NCBI GenBank assembly: GCA_964613665.1 | Contig: CAZTIG010000012.1 | Location: 21,048-85,047, forward strand | Reading direction: 5' to 3' | Origin: CAZQFV01 sp964613665 | Lineage (GTDB): Bacteria > Chloroflexota > Chloroflexia > DTKN01 | DNA length: 64,000 bases | In this document: piece by piece, positions 13,764 to 21,855 of the stretch | How positions within the stretch are numbered: position 1 is the stretch's first letter | Layout of the letters: every line of letters starts with the position of its first letter | Made by a program: the position numbers and the translations under genes | The notes under the pieces: model-generated | What the model saw: only the letters and a program-made list of their open reading frames with translations | Told to the model about the DNA's origin: nothing | Databases searched by the model: none

Positions 13764-16736
13764 ATGACACTGCCCACAGGCAAGGCCAGCGGTCCTTGGC
13801 GGGGCGCTCTCATCGTCCTGCTCCTTGCCATCCTGGCCGGTCCGGGCCTGCTGATCGGCCCGTCCCCTGCGCGCGCGGCGCTCCCGCCGCCGGCGGCCAC
13901 GCCCTCGCTGCTGCCGGTGCGGGCCGCCCAGGTCTGCTTCCTCCGCGACGGGCAGCCGTTGCTGGCTTCGCGGCAGGTGGCCCTCCCGGACGACGCACTG
14001 GGTGCGGCCCGTGTCCTGCTGGAGTCCTTGTTGGCCGGGCCTACCGCGGAGGAAGCTGCCCAGGGCTTGACCTCGGCCTTTCCCGCGGGGGCCGTCCTGG
14101 CCAATCTGCTGCTGCGGGGCGACGCGGTCACCGCCACCGTTGCCCTGCCGGCCCGCTTCTTGGAGCGCGAGCTTTCTGCCTCGGTCAGCGACGCCATGGA
14201 GCTGCAGTATATCCGCAGCCTGGAGGGGTTGGGCCTGCGCCACTTTTGGCTGTTCGCCCCCGATCCGAGCGACCCGGCGCGGGTGCGCCTCGTCTCCGAC
14301 TTTTTGCCCACGCGCCCCACGGCGGCCAGGCCGGCCCTGCCCGACGATGTGCCGGCGGCGCCGCAGCGCGACACCATTGCCGGGCAGGCGCCCATCTACG
14401 GCCAGGGACAGCCGCAGGGCGCGCTCAGCGGCAAGACTGTCTTTATCAGCGCCGGCCACGGCTGGGAGTGGACCGGCTCCAGCTGGGCCACGCAGCGCGG
14501 CGTCAACTGCGGCCTGGTCGAGGATTTCTCCAACGCCGAGATGGTCGATGCCTACCTCATCCGCTACCTCTGGAACGCCGGCGCCGATGTCTGGACGGTG
14601 CGCGAGCGCGACATGAACCGCAACGAGGTAATCGTCGACAACGACGCCGGGGCGCCGGGCTACCAGGAGACGGGCAAATGGGCCACTAGCGTCTACACCG
14701 GGTACCGCGGGCTGACCTACCGCTACGCCTACGTCACCGGCGACGAGTACACCGCCACCTGGACCCCGAACATCCCCCAGAACGGTTACTACGGCGTCTA
14801 CGTTTGGTACCGCCACGGTGCGAACCGGCCCACCGATGCGCTCTACCGCGTTCGCCACGCCGGCGGCGAGACCGAGGTCCGCCTGAACCAGGAGGTCCAC
14901 GGCCTGACGTGGCGCTACCTGGGCACCTACTACTTCCTGGCCGGCACAGGCGGGCATGTTGTCCTCAGCAACCAGTCTGGCGAGGCCGGACAGGCGGTCA
15001 TCGCCGACGCCGTGCGCTTCGGCGGGGGCATGGGCAGCATCGACTACGGCGGCGGGATAAGTGCCCGCCCGCGCTACGAGGAAGCCTGCCGAACGTGGGC
15101 GCAGTACCAGGGCGCCCCGGCGGACGTCTACTCCGGCGACGTCGTCTGCCGGCCTCTCTACGCCGAATGGGAGAAGGAGAGCGGCGAGGACGCCGTCTAC
15201 GTCTCCTGGCACTCCAACGCTATGGGCAGCCCCAACTGCACCGGGACCGCCACCGGCACCGAGAGCTACGTGTACCTGGACTATACGCCGGCCGGCAGCG
15301 CCGAGCTGCAGTACTTTGTCCACAGCGAGCTGGTGGGCGACATCCGCGCCCTGTGGGACCCGGCCTGGGTGGACCGGGGGCGCATGACGGCCAACTTTGG
15401 CGAGGTGCGCGAGCTGAGCACGATCCCGGGCATGCTGCTCGAGCTGGCCTTTCACGACAACCCCGACGACGCCAGCGACCTGCGCGAGCCCAGCTTCCGC
15501 CAGCTCTCGGCGCGGGCGGTGTACCAGGGGATCGTCAAGTACTTTGCCAACAAGGACGGCAGCCCCGTCCGCCTCCTGCCCGAGCCGGCCTGCCACGTGA
15601 CGGCGCGCAACAGCGGTCCCGGGCAAGTCACGCTGAGCTGGCACGCGCCAGCGGCCGGCGGGGCCCTGGGCGACCCCGCGGAGCGGTACAAGGTCTATGT
15701 CGGCACCGAGGGCCATGCCTTTGACAATGGCCGTGTCTTCACCGCGACCCAGGCAACCATCACCGGCCTGGCCCCCGGCACGCTCTACTTCTTCCGCGTC
15801 ACCGCTCTCAACCAGGGCGGCGAATCGTTCCCCTGTCAGACCGCGGCCGTGCGCACCACGACCACGGGTGCCCGGCCGCTCGCCCTGGTCGTGGACGGGT
15901 TCGACCGCCTGGACGAGTACAGCATGATCTACGAGAACGACCCCCGCGTGGGCACCTCGGCGCGGATGTACCTGGAGCGGATGAACGGCTACGACTATGC
16001 CATCCAACACGGACGGGCCCTGGCTGCAAGTGGGATGGGCTTTGACTATGCCGCCAACGAGGCCGTCATCGCCGGAGACGTCCTGCTGGGCGACTATGCC
16101 ATGGTGGACTGGGTGCTTGGCGAGGAGTCCACGGTCGATCGCACCTTTGACGGCAGCGAACAGGCACTGGTCAGCGCGTACCTGGACGGTGGCGGCGGCC
16201 TCCTGGTCAGCGGTGCGGAGGTCGGCTGGGACCTGGACTATCGCGACAACGGCCGGGCTTTTTACAGCGGCTACCTGAAGGCCTCCTACGCGGGTGACGA
16301 TGCCGGGACCTACCAGGTGGCGGCAGCCGGCGGCATCTTCGCCGGCCTGCCGGCTCTATCCTTCGACGATGGCACCCACGGAGCCTACGACGTGGACTAT
16401 CCCGACCAGATCGTCCCCTTGGACGGTGCCGTGGGTGGCCTGCTCTACCAGGGCGGGCTGGGCGGCACCGCCGGCCTGGAATACAGCGGCACGTACCGCC
16501 TGGTCTACCTGGCCTTCCCACTGGAGGCGGTCTACCCGGAGGCGACCCGCCAGGCCCTCATGCAGCGGGCGGCGGCGTTCCTGGTGCTGGACAGATACAG
16601 GGTCTTTGTCCCGTTGGCGGTGCGCTGCTGGCCCTCCGCAGCCTCCTCCCCGGCCTGGCGCCTGGGAGTCGGCAGCGCGGCGTGGTGGACGGGCCGGCAG
16701 GGGCAATCAGGCAGCCGGGGGCCGGCGCACCCTTGA
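13764..16736 (+). CDS. Large exported N-acetylmuramoyl-L-alanine amidase with GerM-like, golvesin-like and FN3 domains
   Basis: Predicted cell-wall amidase of 990 residues. Order: signal peptide (about 10-40); a GerM/LpqB-like domain (about 50-195, LLESLLAGPTAEEAAQG); an Amidase_3 catalytic domain that starts at KTVFISAGHGWEW (about 225), is interrupted by a golvesin-like domain (about 310-420, YTATWTPNIPQNGYYGVYVW to VIADAVRFGGG), and resumes with VYVSWHSNA and the Glu-containing LLELAFHDNPDD (about 560). Then come a fibronectin type III module (about 610-705) and a C-terminal ThuA/GATase-like alpha/beta domain. Zinc ligands and catalytic Glu appear conserved, so it is probably active. GGAGG lies 6 nt before the ATG at 13764; two in-frame ATGs upstream lack this site. 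Confidence 0.85.
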   Translation: MTLPTGKASGPWRGALIVLLLAILAGPGLLIGPSPARAALPPPAATPSLLPVRAAQVCFLRDGQPLLASRQVALPDDALGAARVLLESLLAGPTAEEAAQGLTSAFPAGAVLANLLLRGDAVTATVALPARFLERELSASVSDAMELQYIRSLEGLGLRHFWLFAPDPSDPARVRLVSDFLPTRPTAARPALPDDVPAAPQRDTIAGQAPIYGQGQPQGALSGKTVFISAGHGWEWTGSSWATQRGVNCGLVEDFSNAEMVDAYLIRYLWNAGADVWTVRERDMNRNEVIVDNDAGAPGYQETGKWATSVYTGYRGLTYRYAYVTGDEYTATWTPNIPQNGYYGVYVWYRHGANRPTDALYRVRHAGGETEVRLNQEVHGLTWRYLGTYYFLAGTGGHVVLSNQSGEAGQAVIADAVRFGGGMGSIDYGGGISARPRYEEACRTWAQYQGAPADVYSGDVVCRPLYAEWEKESGEDAVYVSWHSNAMGSPNCTGTATGTESYVYLDYTPAGSAELQYFVHSELVGDIRALWDPAWVDRGRMTANFGEVRELSTIPGMLLELAFHDNPDDASDLREPSFRQLSARAVYQGIVKYFANKDGSPVRLLPEPACHVTARNSGPGQVTLSWHAPAAGGALGDPAERYKVYVGTEGHAFDNGRVFTATQATITGLAPGTLYFFRVTALNQGGESFPCQTAAVRTTTTGARPLALVVDGFDRLDEYSMIYENDPRVGTSARMYLERMNGYDYAIQHGRALAASGMGFDYAANEAVIAGDVLLGDYAMVDWVLGEESTVDRTFDGSEQALVSAYLDGGGGLLVSGAEVGWDLDYRDNGRAFYSGYLKASYAGDDAGTYQVAAAGGIFAGLPALSFDDGTHGAYDVDYPDQIVPLDGAVGGLLYQGGLGGTAGLEYSGTYRLVYLAFPLEAVYPEATRQALMQRAAAFLVLDRYRVFVPLAVRCWPSAASSPAWRLGVGSAAWWTGRQGQSGSRGPAHP

Positions 16737-16753
16737 CGGCAGGCACAAGGTAG

Positions 16754-16782
16754 TTGACAAAAACATATTTCCGTGGTATAGT
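16754..16782 (+). promoter_or_regulatory. Promoter of the cold-shock gene
   Basis: Consensus TTGACA (16754-16759) and TATAGT (16777-16782), 17-nt AT-rich spacer. It begins 17 nt after the amidase stop. Confidence 0.85.
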
Positions 16783-16789
16783 ATCCTGC

Positions 16790-16973
16790 GTAGGGCGTAG
16801 CAGGTGTGTAACCTTAGGTACGATCGCAGATCGGCCACGAAGGTGTCACCGCCAGAGCCTTTGTGGCCTCCTATTTTAGGGCCCTCCTGCTCGACCCAGG
16901 TAAACCCCGGCAGGCGGACGGGGTAAAGCAAACGGGCATCTGATGGATGCCCACGTAAGGAGGAACAGAGGCA
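16790..16973 (+). promoter_or_regulatory. Long structured 5' leader of the cold-shock gene
   Basis: About 185 nt of leader, typical of cspA-type genes. Visible structure: a long stem GGCCACGAAGG/GCCTTTGTGGCC (16833-16880) and a perfect 7-bp hairpin GGGCATC/GATGCCC (16934-16952) ending 8 nt before the AAGGAGG ribosome binding site. cspA leaders elsewhere act as cold-responsive RNA switches; the same role here is inferred. Confidence 0.6.
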
Positions 16974-17186
16974 ATGCGCGAGCGCGGTCACGTGAAGTGG
17001 TTCAATGCCACCAAAGGTTACGGGTTCATCTCCCGTGACGAAGGTGGGGACGTCTTCGTACACTTCTCCGCCATCCAGGGGTCGGGCTACCGCACCCTGG
17101 ATGAGGGCGAGGAAGTGGAGTTCGAGGTCGAGCAGTCCCCCAAGGGCCCGCAGGCAGTCAATGTAGTCCGGTTGGGCCAGGCCTAA
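16974..17186 (+). CDS. Cold-shock protein (CspA family RNA chaperone)
   Basis: 70-residue single cold-shock domain that binds single-stranded RNA/DNA and melts secondary structure. RNP1 (KGYGFI) and RNP2 (VFVHF) motifs are intact, and VKWFNATKGYGFI is diagnostic. AAGGAGG precedes the ATG. It is a single gene with its own promoter, long leader and strong terminator, so its level is probably set through the leader. Confidence 0.96.
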   Translation: MRERGHVKWFNATKGYGFISRDEGGDVFVHFSAIQGSGYRTLDEGEEVEFEVEQSPKGPQAVNVVRLGQA

Positions 17187-17205
17187 CCACTGCCAGCGAA
17201 CAACG

Positions 17206-17243
17206 GAGCGGCACCAGCATCTGGTGCCGCTCCTCACTTTTCC
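17206..17243 (+). terminator. Intrinsic terminator after the cold-shock gene
   Basis: A 12-bp perfect stem GAGCGGCACCAG/CTGGTGCCGCTC (17206-17232) with a 3-nt loop, followed by CTCACTTTT. It also faces the 3' end of the convergent PRC-barrel gene. Confidence 0.85.
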
Positions 17244-17297
17244 CGGTGCAGAAAGTCAGTCACTGGCCGGCCGCCGGGGCGGGTCGGCACAGGGCCT

Positions 17298-18185
17298 TCA
17301 CTTGTCCCCGTCCCGGCGGCGAAGGCGGTGGACCCAGCGCTGCCAGGGATTCTCGGTAGCCGACGGAGGGCCCTCTTCGCTGGCCACCTCGGGCGGCACC
17401 GGCTCAGGCCCGGGCTCACCACAGATGGCCGGGAGTTCGGCGGATTGAACGTCCTCCGGCGGGGCCGGCGGTTCGGTTGCCAAGGATGGCAGGGTCGGTT
17501 CGACCGCAGGCCGCTCGGCCAGGACGTGCGCTGCCGGCTCGCCCGGCGAGGAGACTGGTGGGACGGCCGGTTCCACTTCCTGCGCCGGCTCCAGGCCAAA
17601 GGCGGGCGGGCAGAACTCCGGGGAGGGAAGAGGAGGCACGGTCGGGATCTCGGCTGGGGCAAGGGCCGCGCTGGGCAGGGGGGCCGGGACAGGCCGGGCC
17701 GGCTTGCTCTCAACAGCCGGCTCGTCGCGCACGATTACGGCATCCATGCCGATGGTGCGCACCTGGTCGGCCGGCAGGCTGCGCCCCGAGCGGAAGAGAG
17801 GGCCCTTTAGCTGGAAGCCGGCGATGCGAAAGCTGGGTAGCTCCAGCTCGAGGTCGGCGATGTGCCCCACGCGGGTCCCGCTCTCCGAGAGCACTTGCCG
17901 GCCATAGATGGGCTTCCTGGCCCGGGCCAGCTCCTTGAAGCGCGGGATGCGCGAGAGGGGCACCAGGCGGCCGCGGTCCTCGATGGTGATAGCGGCCTCC
18001 CCAACGTTGTGGATGTTCGCCGTGGCGACGACCTGCGGCTCTCCGGTGGAGGCCCGCCGGTCCAGCACCAGTGCCACGACCTGCCGGGCCGACGGGTCCA
18101 CAATCGTGTCGCGCACCTGGCCCAGTTGCTCCCCCTCCTGCAGGCTCAGGATAGACATTCCTTTCAGGCTGCTCAGCTTGATCAT
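17298..18185 (-). CDS. PRC-barrel domain protein with Pro/Glu-rich tail
   Basis: Cytoplasmic 295-residue protein. Two PRC-barrel modules are visible (about 1-82, LGQVRDTIVDPSARQVVALVL; and about 84-165, VGHIADLELELPSFRIAGFQL). PRC-barrels occur in RimM, photosynthetic reaction-centre H subunits and stress proteins, and usually mediate protein or RNA contacts. The last 120 residues are a low-complexity Pro/Ala/Glu-rich segment. No enzyme motif is present and the role is unknown. GGAGGAAAGGCC precedes the ATG. It has its own promoter. Confidence 0.8.
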   Translation of the reverse strand: MIKLSSLKGMSILSLQEGEQLGQVRDTIVDPSARQVVALVLDRRASTGEPQVVATANIHNVGEAAITIEDRGRLVPLSRIPRFKELARARKPIYGRQVLSESGTRVGHIADLELELPSFRIAGFQLKGPLFRSGRSLPADQVRTIGMDAVIVRDEPAVESKPARPVPAPLPSAALAPAEIPTVPPLPSPEFCPPAFGLEPAQEVEPAVPPVSSPGEPAAHVLAERPAVEPTLPSLATEPPAPPEDVQSAELPAICGEPGPEPVPPEVASEEGPPSATENPWQRWVHRLRRRDGDK

Positions 18186-18259
18186 GGCCTTTCCTCCTTA
18201 CCGGGCGCTGCGGCAGGCCGCTCCTGTGGACGACCCCTGCGTGGCCGTGCCATACGGCC

Positions 18260-18288
18260 ATTCTACCCGAGAGTGGCGCGCAAGTCAA
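18260..18288 (-). promoter_or_regulatory. Promoter of the PRC-barrel gene
   Basis: Minus-strand TTGACT (18288-18283) and TAGAAT (18265-18260), 17-nt spacer; about 75-nt leader. Confidence 0.75.
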
Positions 18289-18318
18289 CCTGGGGCGAGA
18301 TTGCGCGGCCACATAGAC

Positions 18319-18462
18319 GCCGGCCTTGGCCGGCAAGTGCTCGGCTCCGGCAACGGCACGACGTCGCACATTCCGGGGCGCAGCAACGGCGCGGCTGTGC
18401 CGCGCTGCGCGCAGGCCGGGCACTTGCCATTCGTGGTGCACAGCCGCGACTTTCGCCGTGGA
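18319..18462 (+). repeat. Dispersed inverted-repeat element, copy 1
   Basis: Member of a four-copy family in this window. Inner arms GGCAAGTGCTCGGC (18332-18345) and GCCGGGCACTTGCC (18415-18428) are complementary with one mismatch; the 3' end is CGCCGTGG. This copy lacks the 5' outer arm of copies 2 and 3, and its 3' part carries CCATTCGTGGTGCAC, whose exact complement recurs at 18487-18501. It lies between divergent promoters at 18260 and 18628. The rest of the gap (18186-18688) holds only these promoters. Confidence 0.8.
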
Positions 18463-18627
18463 GCTGCGATCCGGACACAGATACCGGTGCACCACGAATG
18501 GTGGGCCGAGGCCCCGATTGTAGCCGCAGGAATCCCGGCCGCACTGGGGCAGAGGACCCGTCCGGCACGGCTGGGGGCCCACCGGAATGGGTCGCGGCGA
18601 GATATGTCCGGATCTCAGGGGGAGGCA

Positions 18628-18656
18628 TTGACGCTCCCCCCGTTCGGCAGTATAAT
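18628..18656 (+). promoter_or_regulatory. Promoter of the polysaccharide exporter operon
   Basis: TTGACG (18628-18633) and perfect TATAAT (18651-18656), 17-nt spacer; short leader to GGAGG at 18678. Confidence 0.85.
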
Positions 18657-18688
18657 GCGCCCACATTGACCGTCCCTGGAGGTTCATG

Positions 18689-20419
18689 GTGCGCATCGCT
18701 CGGGGTACCCGCGAGACGCATTCCCCCATGCAGGCCCTGCTGCGCCGCTGGCCCTTTCTCCTGATCCTGATCCTCCTGGGGCTGGCGTTCAGCGCCGTTA
18801 TCCTGCTGGCCCGGCCGCCGCTCTACGAAGCCGAGGCCACGGTCCGCTACGATCCGCAGCGCTACACCTTCGCCGTCCAGGAGCAGGTTGGGGCGTGGGC
18901 CCTGCACCCGGCAGTGCAGGAGGAGGCGTGGTCGCTGCTGACCCTGGCCGGCTTGCCCGGCGGCGCCGACGACGGGTCGGCGATCGAGCTGGGCGCGGCC
19001 GACAGCCAGACCCTGTCCGCGCAGGCCCGCTTCCGCGATCCCCTCCAGGCCGCGGCTGCTGCCGACCAGGCCGCCGCCGCGCTGGTCGATGCCCTGCAGA
19101 CGATCCGCGGGCAGGACCTCCTGCGTACCCTCCTGCGGCGGACCATCTACCTGGAGGGCCAGGGCCGGCCGGAAGAGGCCTCCCTTCTGACACCGCACCT
19201 GTACGCCCTGCTGGACGCCGGCTTCCTGGCGTACGACCCGGCGATCCCGGTCGCCTCCTCGCCGCCGCGGCTCGACGCCCAGGACGTGGACGACATGACC
19301 GTGGCGGTGCAGCGCATGGCGGATCGCCAGCGGGCGGCGCTCGATGCGCTGTTCGCCGAGCGCGCCGGTATCGCGGACCCCGCCCGGCTGGCCGAGAACC
19401 AGCAGCGGCTGGCCGCGGAGACGGCCCGGCTGGAGCGCCTGCGCGCCGCCCTGATCATGCTCAACAAGGAGGGCGATAGCCTCTACCAGGGCGATATGGT
19501 CACGTCGCCGCCCGAGGTCCGGCCGGCCGCCGAACCGATCGCCCCGCTCGGCCCGCCGCAGTGGCCGTTCCTGTTGGTCGGGGCCGGCGGCGGGCTGCTC
19601 CTGGGCGTGGTCCTGGCCCTCGCCGACGAGCTGCTGGAGGTGGGGGCGCGGCTGCGCGAGGTGTTCGCCTACCGCGACCTGGTCTGGAACCTGGTGCTGC
19701 GCGACCTGAAGGCCCGCTACAAGAGCTCGATCCTGGGCTACTTGTGGTCCCTGGTCAACCCCTTGCTGCTGATGGCCGTCTTCACGGTGCTCTTCAAGTA
19801 CCTCCTTCAGAGCCGTATCCCCAACTTCCCAGTCTTTATCATCGTCGCCCTGCTGCCCTGGAACTTTGCCGCCAGCTCCATCTCGGGAGCCGTCGGCAGC
19901 ATTACCAGCCAGGGCGCCCTGATCAAGAAGGTCTATTTCCCCCGCGAGGCCATCCCGATTGCCCTGGTGATCGCCAACCTGATCAACTACCTGCTGGCGC
20001 TGCCGGCGATGTTCCTGATCATGGTCGTGCTGAACGCCCATTTCCAGCCCGCGGCCCTGCTCTTCCCGCTCATCGCTCTGATCCAGGCGATCTTCCTGCT
20101 GGGGCTGGCCCTTTTCCTGTCGTGCCTGAACGTCTTTTTCCGGGACACCCAGGTGATCATGGAGGTCCTGCTGACCGCATGGTTCTTCCTGACGCCGGTC
20201 TTTTACCGGCTCGACGACGTCGTCCCGCAGTGGGCCCGCCTGGTGCGCTGGCTCAACCCGATGGCCTCCCTGGTCGACTTTTACCGGGACATCTTCTACC
20301 TGGGCGGTATGCCGGGCTGGGATGCCATCGTCCGCACCCTGATCACGGCGCTGGTGGTCCTGGTGATCGGCTACCTGTTCTTCATCCGCTTCAGCTCGCG
20401 CTTCGGGGAGGAGATCTGA
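18689..20419 (+). CDS. Polysaccharide ABC exporter permease fused to an N-terminal Wzz-like domain
   Basis: 576 residues in two parts. The N-terminal part (about 1-310) has a membrane segment at about 23-42, a long helical/coiled periplasmic-type region (repeated Ala-rich helices, ADRQRAALDALFAERAG, LERLRAALIMLNKE) and a second membrane segment (about 290-310), the topology of Wzz/chain-length-determinant proteins. The C-terminal part (about 325-576) is an ABC-2 permease of the Wzm/TagG type: DLVWNLVLRDLKARYKSS is the characteristic amphipathic entry, followed by six hydrophobic helices. It should move lipid-linked glycan across the membrane with the ATPase encoded next (TGATG overlap). GTG at 18689 is 6 nt from GGAGG; ATG at 18686 is only 3 nt away. 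Confidence 0.85.
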   Translation: MRIARGTRETHSPMQALLRRWPFLLILILLGLAFSAVILLARPPLYEAEATVRYDPQRYTFAVQEQVGAWALHPAVQEEAWSLLTLAGLPGGADDGSAIELGAADSQTLSAQARFRDPLQAAAAADQAAAALVDALQTIRGQDLLRTLLRRTIYLEGQGRPEEASLLTPHLYALLDAGFLAYDPAIPVASSPPRLDAQDVDDMTVAVQRMADRQRAALDALFAERAGIADPARLAENQQRLAAETARLERLRAALIMLNKEGDSLYQGDMVTSPPEVRPAAEPIAPLGPPQWPFLLVGAGGGLLLGVVLALADELLEVGARLREVFAYRDLVWNLVLRDLKARYKSSILGYLWSLVNPLLLMAVFTVLFKYLLQSRIPNFPVFIIVALLPWNFAASSISGAVGSITSQGALIKKVYFPREAIPIALVIANLINYLLALPAMFLIMVVLNAHFQPAALLFPLIALIQAIFLLGLALFLSCLNVFFRDTQVIMEVLLTAWFFLTPVFYRLDDVVPQWARLVRWLNPMASLVDFYRDIFYLGGMPGWDAIVRTLITALVVLVIGYLFFIRFSSRFGEEI

Positions 20420-21726
20420 TGGCGGCGGTGGTCTTTGAGGATGTGTCCAAGCATTTCGTCCTGCAGCACGAGCGCGATCGCTCCTTCCAGGAACTGGTGG
20501 TGAACATGGTGCGGCGGCTGCGCCAGCCGCGCGAGCGGGAGGACTTCTGGGCGCTTCGCGACGTGAGCTTTGCCGTGGAGACGGGGGAGACGCTGGGGAT
20601 CATCGGCGAGAACGGCTCCGGCAAGAGCACAACCCTCAAGCTGATCAGCCGCATCCTGGAACCGACCCGGGGGTGCATCGAGGTCAACGGCCGCGTCTCC
20701 GCCCTCCTGGAACTGGGAGCGGGGTTCCACCCCGACCTGACCGGCCGCGAGAACATCTACCTGAACGGCTCGATCCTGGGCTTTAGCCGGCGGGAGATCC
20801 GCCGGCAGGCCCAGGATATCATCGAGTTCGCCGAGATGCAGCATTTCATCGATATCCCGGTCAAGCACTACTCCTCGGGCATGTTCATGCGGCTGGGGTT
20901 CGCCATCGCCATCCACGTAGACCCCGACATCCTGCTCACCGACGAGGTGCTGGCGGTGGGGGACGAGTCTTTCCAGCGCAAATGCCTGGAAAAGATCTCC
21001 GAACTGCAGTCGGAGGGAAAGACGATCCTCTTTGTCTCCCACAGCATGGATGCCGTTCGCAGCCTCTGCACCCGTGTGCTGTGGCTGCACCAGGGACGCG
21101 TCCAGGCCATCGGGCCGGTCGAGCAGGTCGTGGACGCGTACCTGCTCTTTATCCACGAGAAGGAGGCCGAGGCCCTGGCAGAGCGACGCCGGCGGACCCG
21201 GGTGGTGGAGGAACCCCTCGCGGCGCCGGCGGAAGCCTGTGCCGACGCGGCTGGCGTGGTGGAGAGCTCGCCTCCACTGGAACCACTGGACCGCTGGGGT
21301 TCCGGTGAGATACGCTTCCGCGAGGTGCGCTTCCTCGATCGGAACGGCGAGGAGTGCTTCCTGCTGCACAGCGGGGAAGAGGCCACCATCGAAATGCGCT
21401 ACGAGGCTCGCCGCCCGATGAAGGATCCGGTCTTTGGCATCGCCATCTACCGCCAGGATGGGCTCTGGGTCTATGGCACGAATACCGACATCGACGACAT
21501 CCCGCTGGGACAGGTGGAAGGTGTGGGCACGGTGCGCTTCGTCTTCCCCCGCCTACACCTGATCGCGGGCCAGTACTGGTTGGCGGTGGCCGTACACGCC
21601 CGCGACGATACACCCTATGACTACTGGCAGCGTTGTTGGGAGTTCGCGGTATACTCGCAGCTGCGCGATCTCGGGATCTACCGACCGGAGCACCGCTGGG
21701 AGATGGCGAGAGCGGAGCCGCGCTGA
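20419..21726 (+). CDS. Polysaccharide ABC exporter ATP-binding protein (Wzt-like, with C-terminal glycan-binding domain)
   Basis: Powers export of lipid-linked polysaccharide with the upstream permease. 435 residues: an ABC ATPase domain (about 1-245) with Walker A GENGSGKST, an altered signature YSSGMFMRLGFA of the O-antigen/teichoic-acid exporter class, Walker B DILLTDEVLAVGDE and the H-loop SHSM. A linker of charged residues (EKEAEALAERRRR) leads to a C-terminal beta-sandwich (about 295-425, EIRFREVRFLDRNG to RFVFPRLHLIAGQYWLAVAV) like the Wzt carbohydrate-binding domain, which reads the capped end of the glycan. The ATG overlaps the permease stop. Confidence 0.93.
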   Translation: MAAVVFEDVSKHFVLQHERDRSFQELVVNMVRRLRQPREREDFWALRDVSFAVETGETLGIIGENGSGKSTTLKLISRILEPTRGCIEVNGRVSALLELGAGFHPDLTGRENIYLNGSILGFSRREIRRQAQDIIEFAEMQHFIDIPVKHYSSGMFMRLGFAIAIHVDPDILLTDEVLAVGDESFQRKCLEKISELQSEGKTILFVSHSMDAVRSLCTRVLWLHQGRVQAIGPVEQVVDAYLLFIHEKEAEALAERRRRTRVVEEPLAAPAEACADAAGVVESSPPLEPLDRWGSGEIRFREVRFLDRNGEECFLLHSGEEATIEMRYEARRPMKDPVFGIAIYRQDGLWVYGTNTDIDDIPLGQVEGVGTVRFVFPRLHLIAGQYWLAVAVHARDDTPYDYWQRCWEFAVYSQLRDLGIYRPEHRWEMARAEPR

Positions 21727-21768
21727 TCCCCGCCGCACAGCCTGCCTGCGCAACGTGTTCCCTGCCAC

Positions 21769-21797
21769 TTGACAACGCCGCGTTGCCGTGATATAAT
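21769..21797 (+). promoter_or_regulatory. Promoter of the MacAB-type efflux operon
   Basis: TTGACA (21769-21774) and TATAAT (21792-21797), both perfect consensus, 17-nt spacer; about 50-nt leader. Confidence 0.88.
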
Positions 21798-21855
21798 TCG
21801 GCGCGTGAAATATCAATAGTAGAAAGAATCTGCTTGCTGCAAGAGGAGGATAAGG

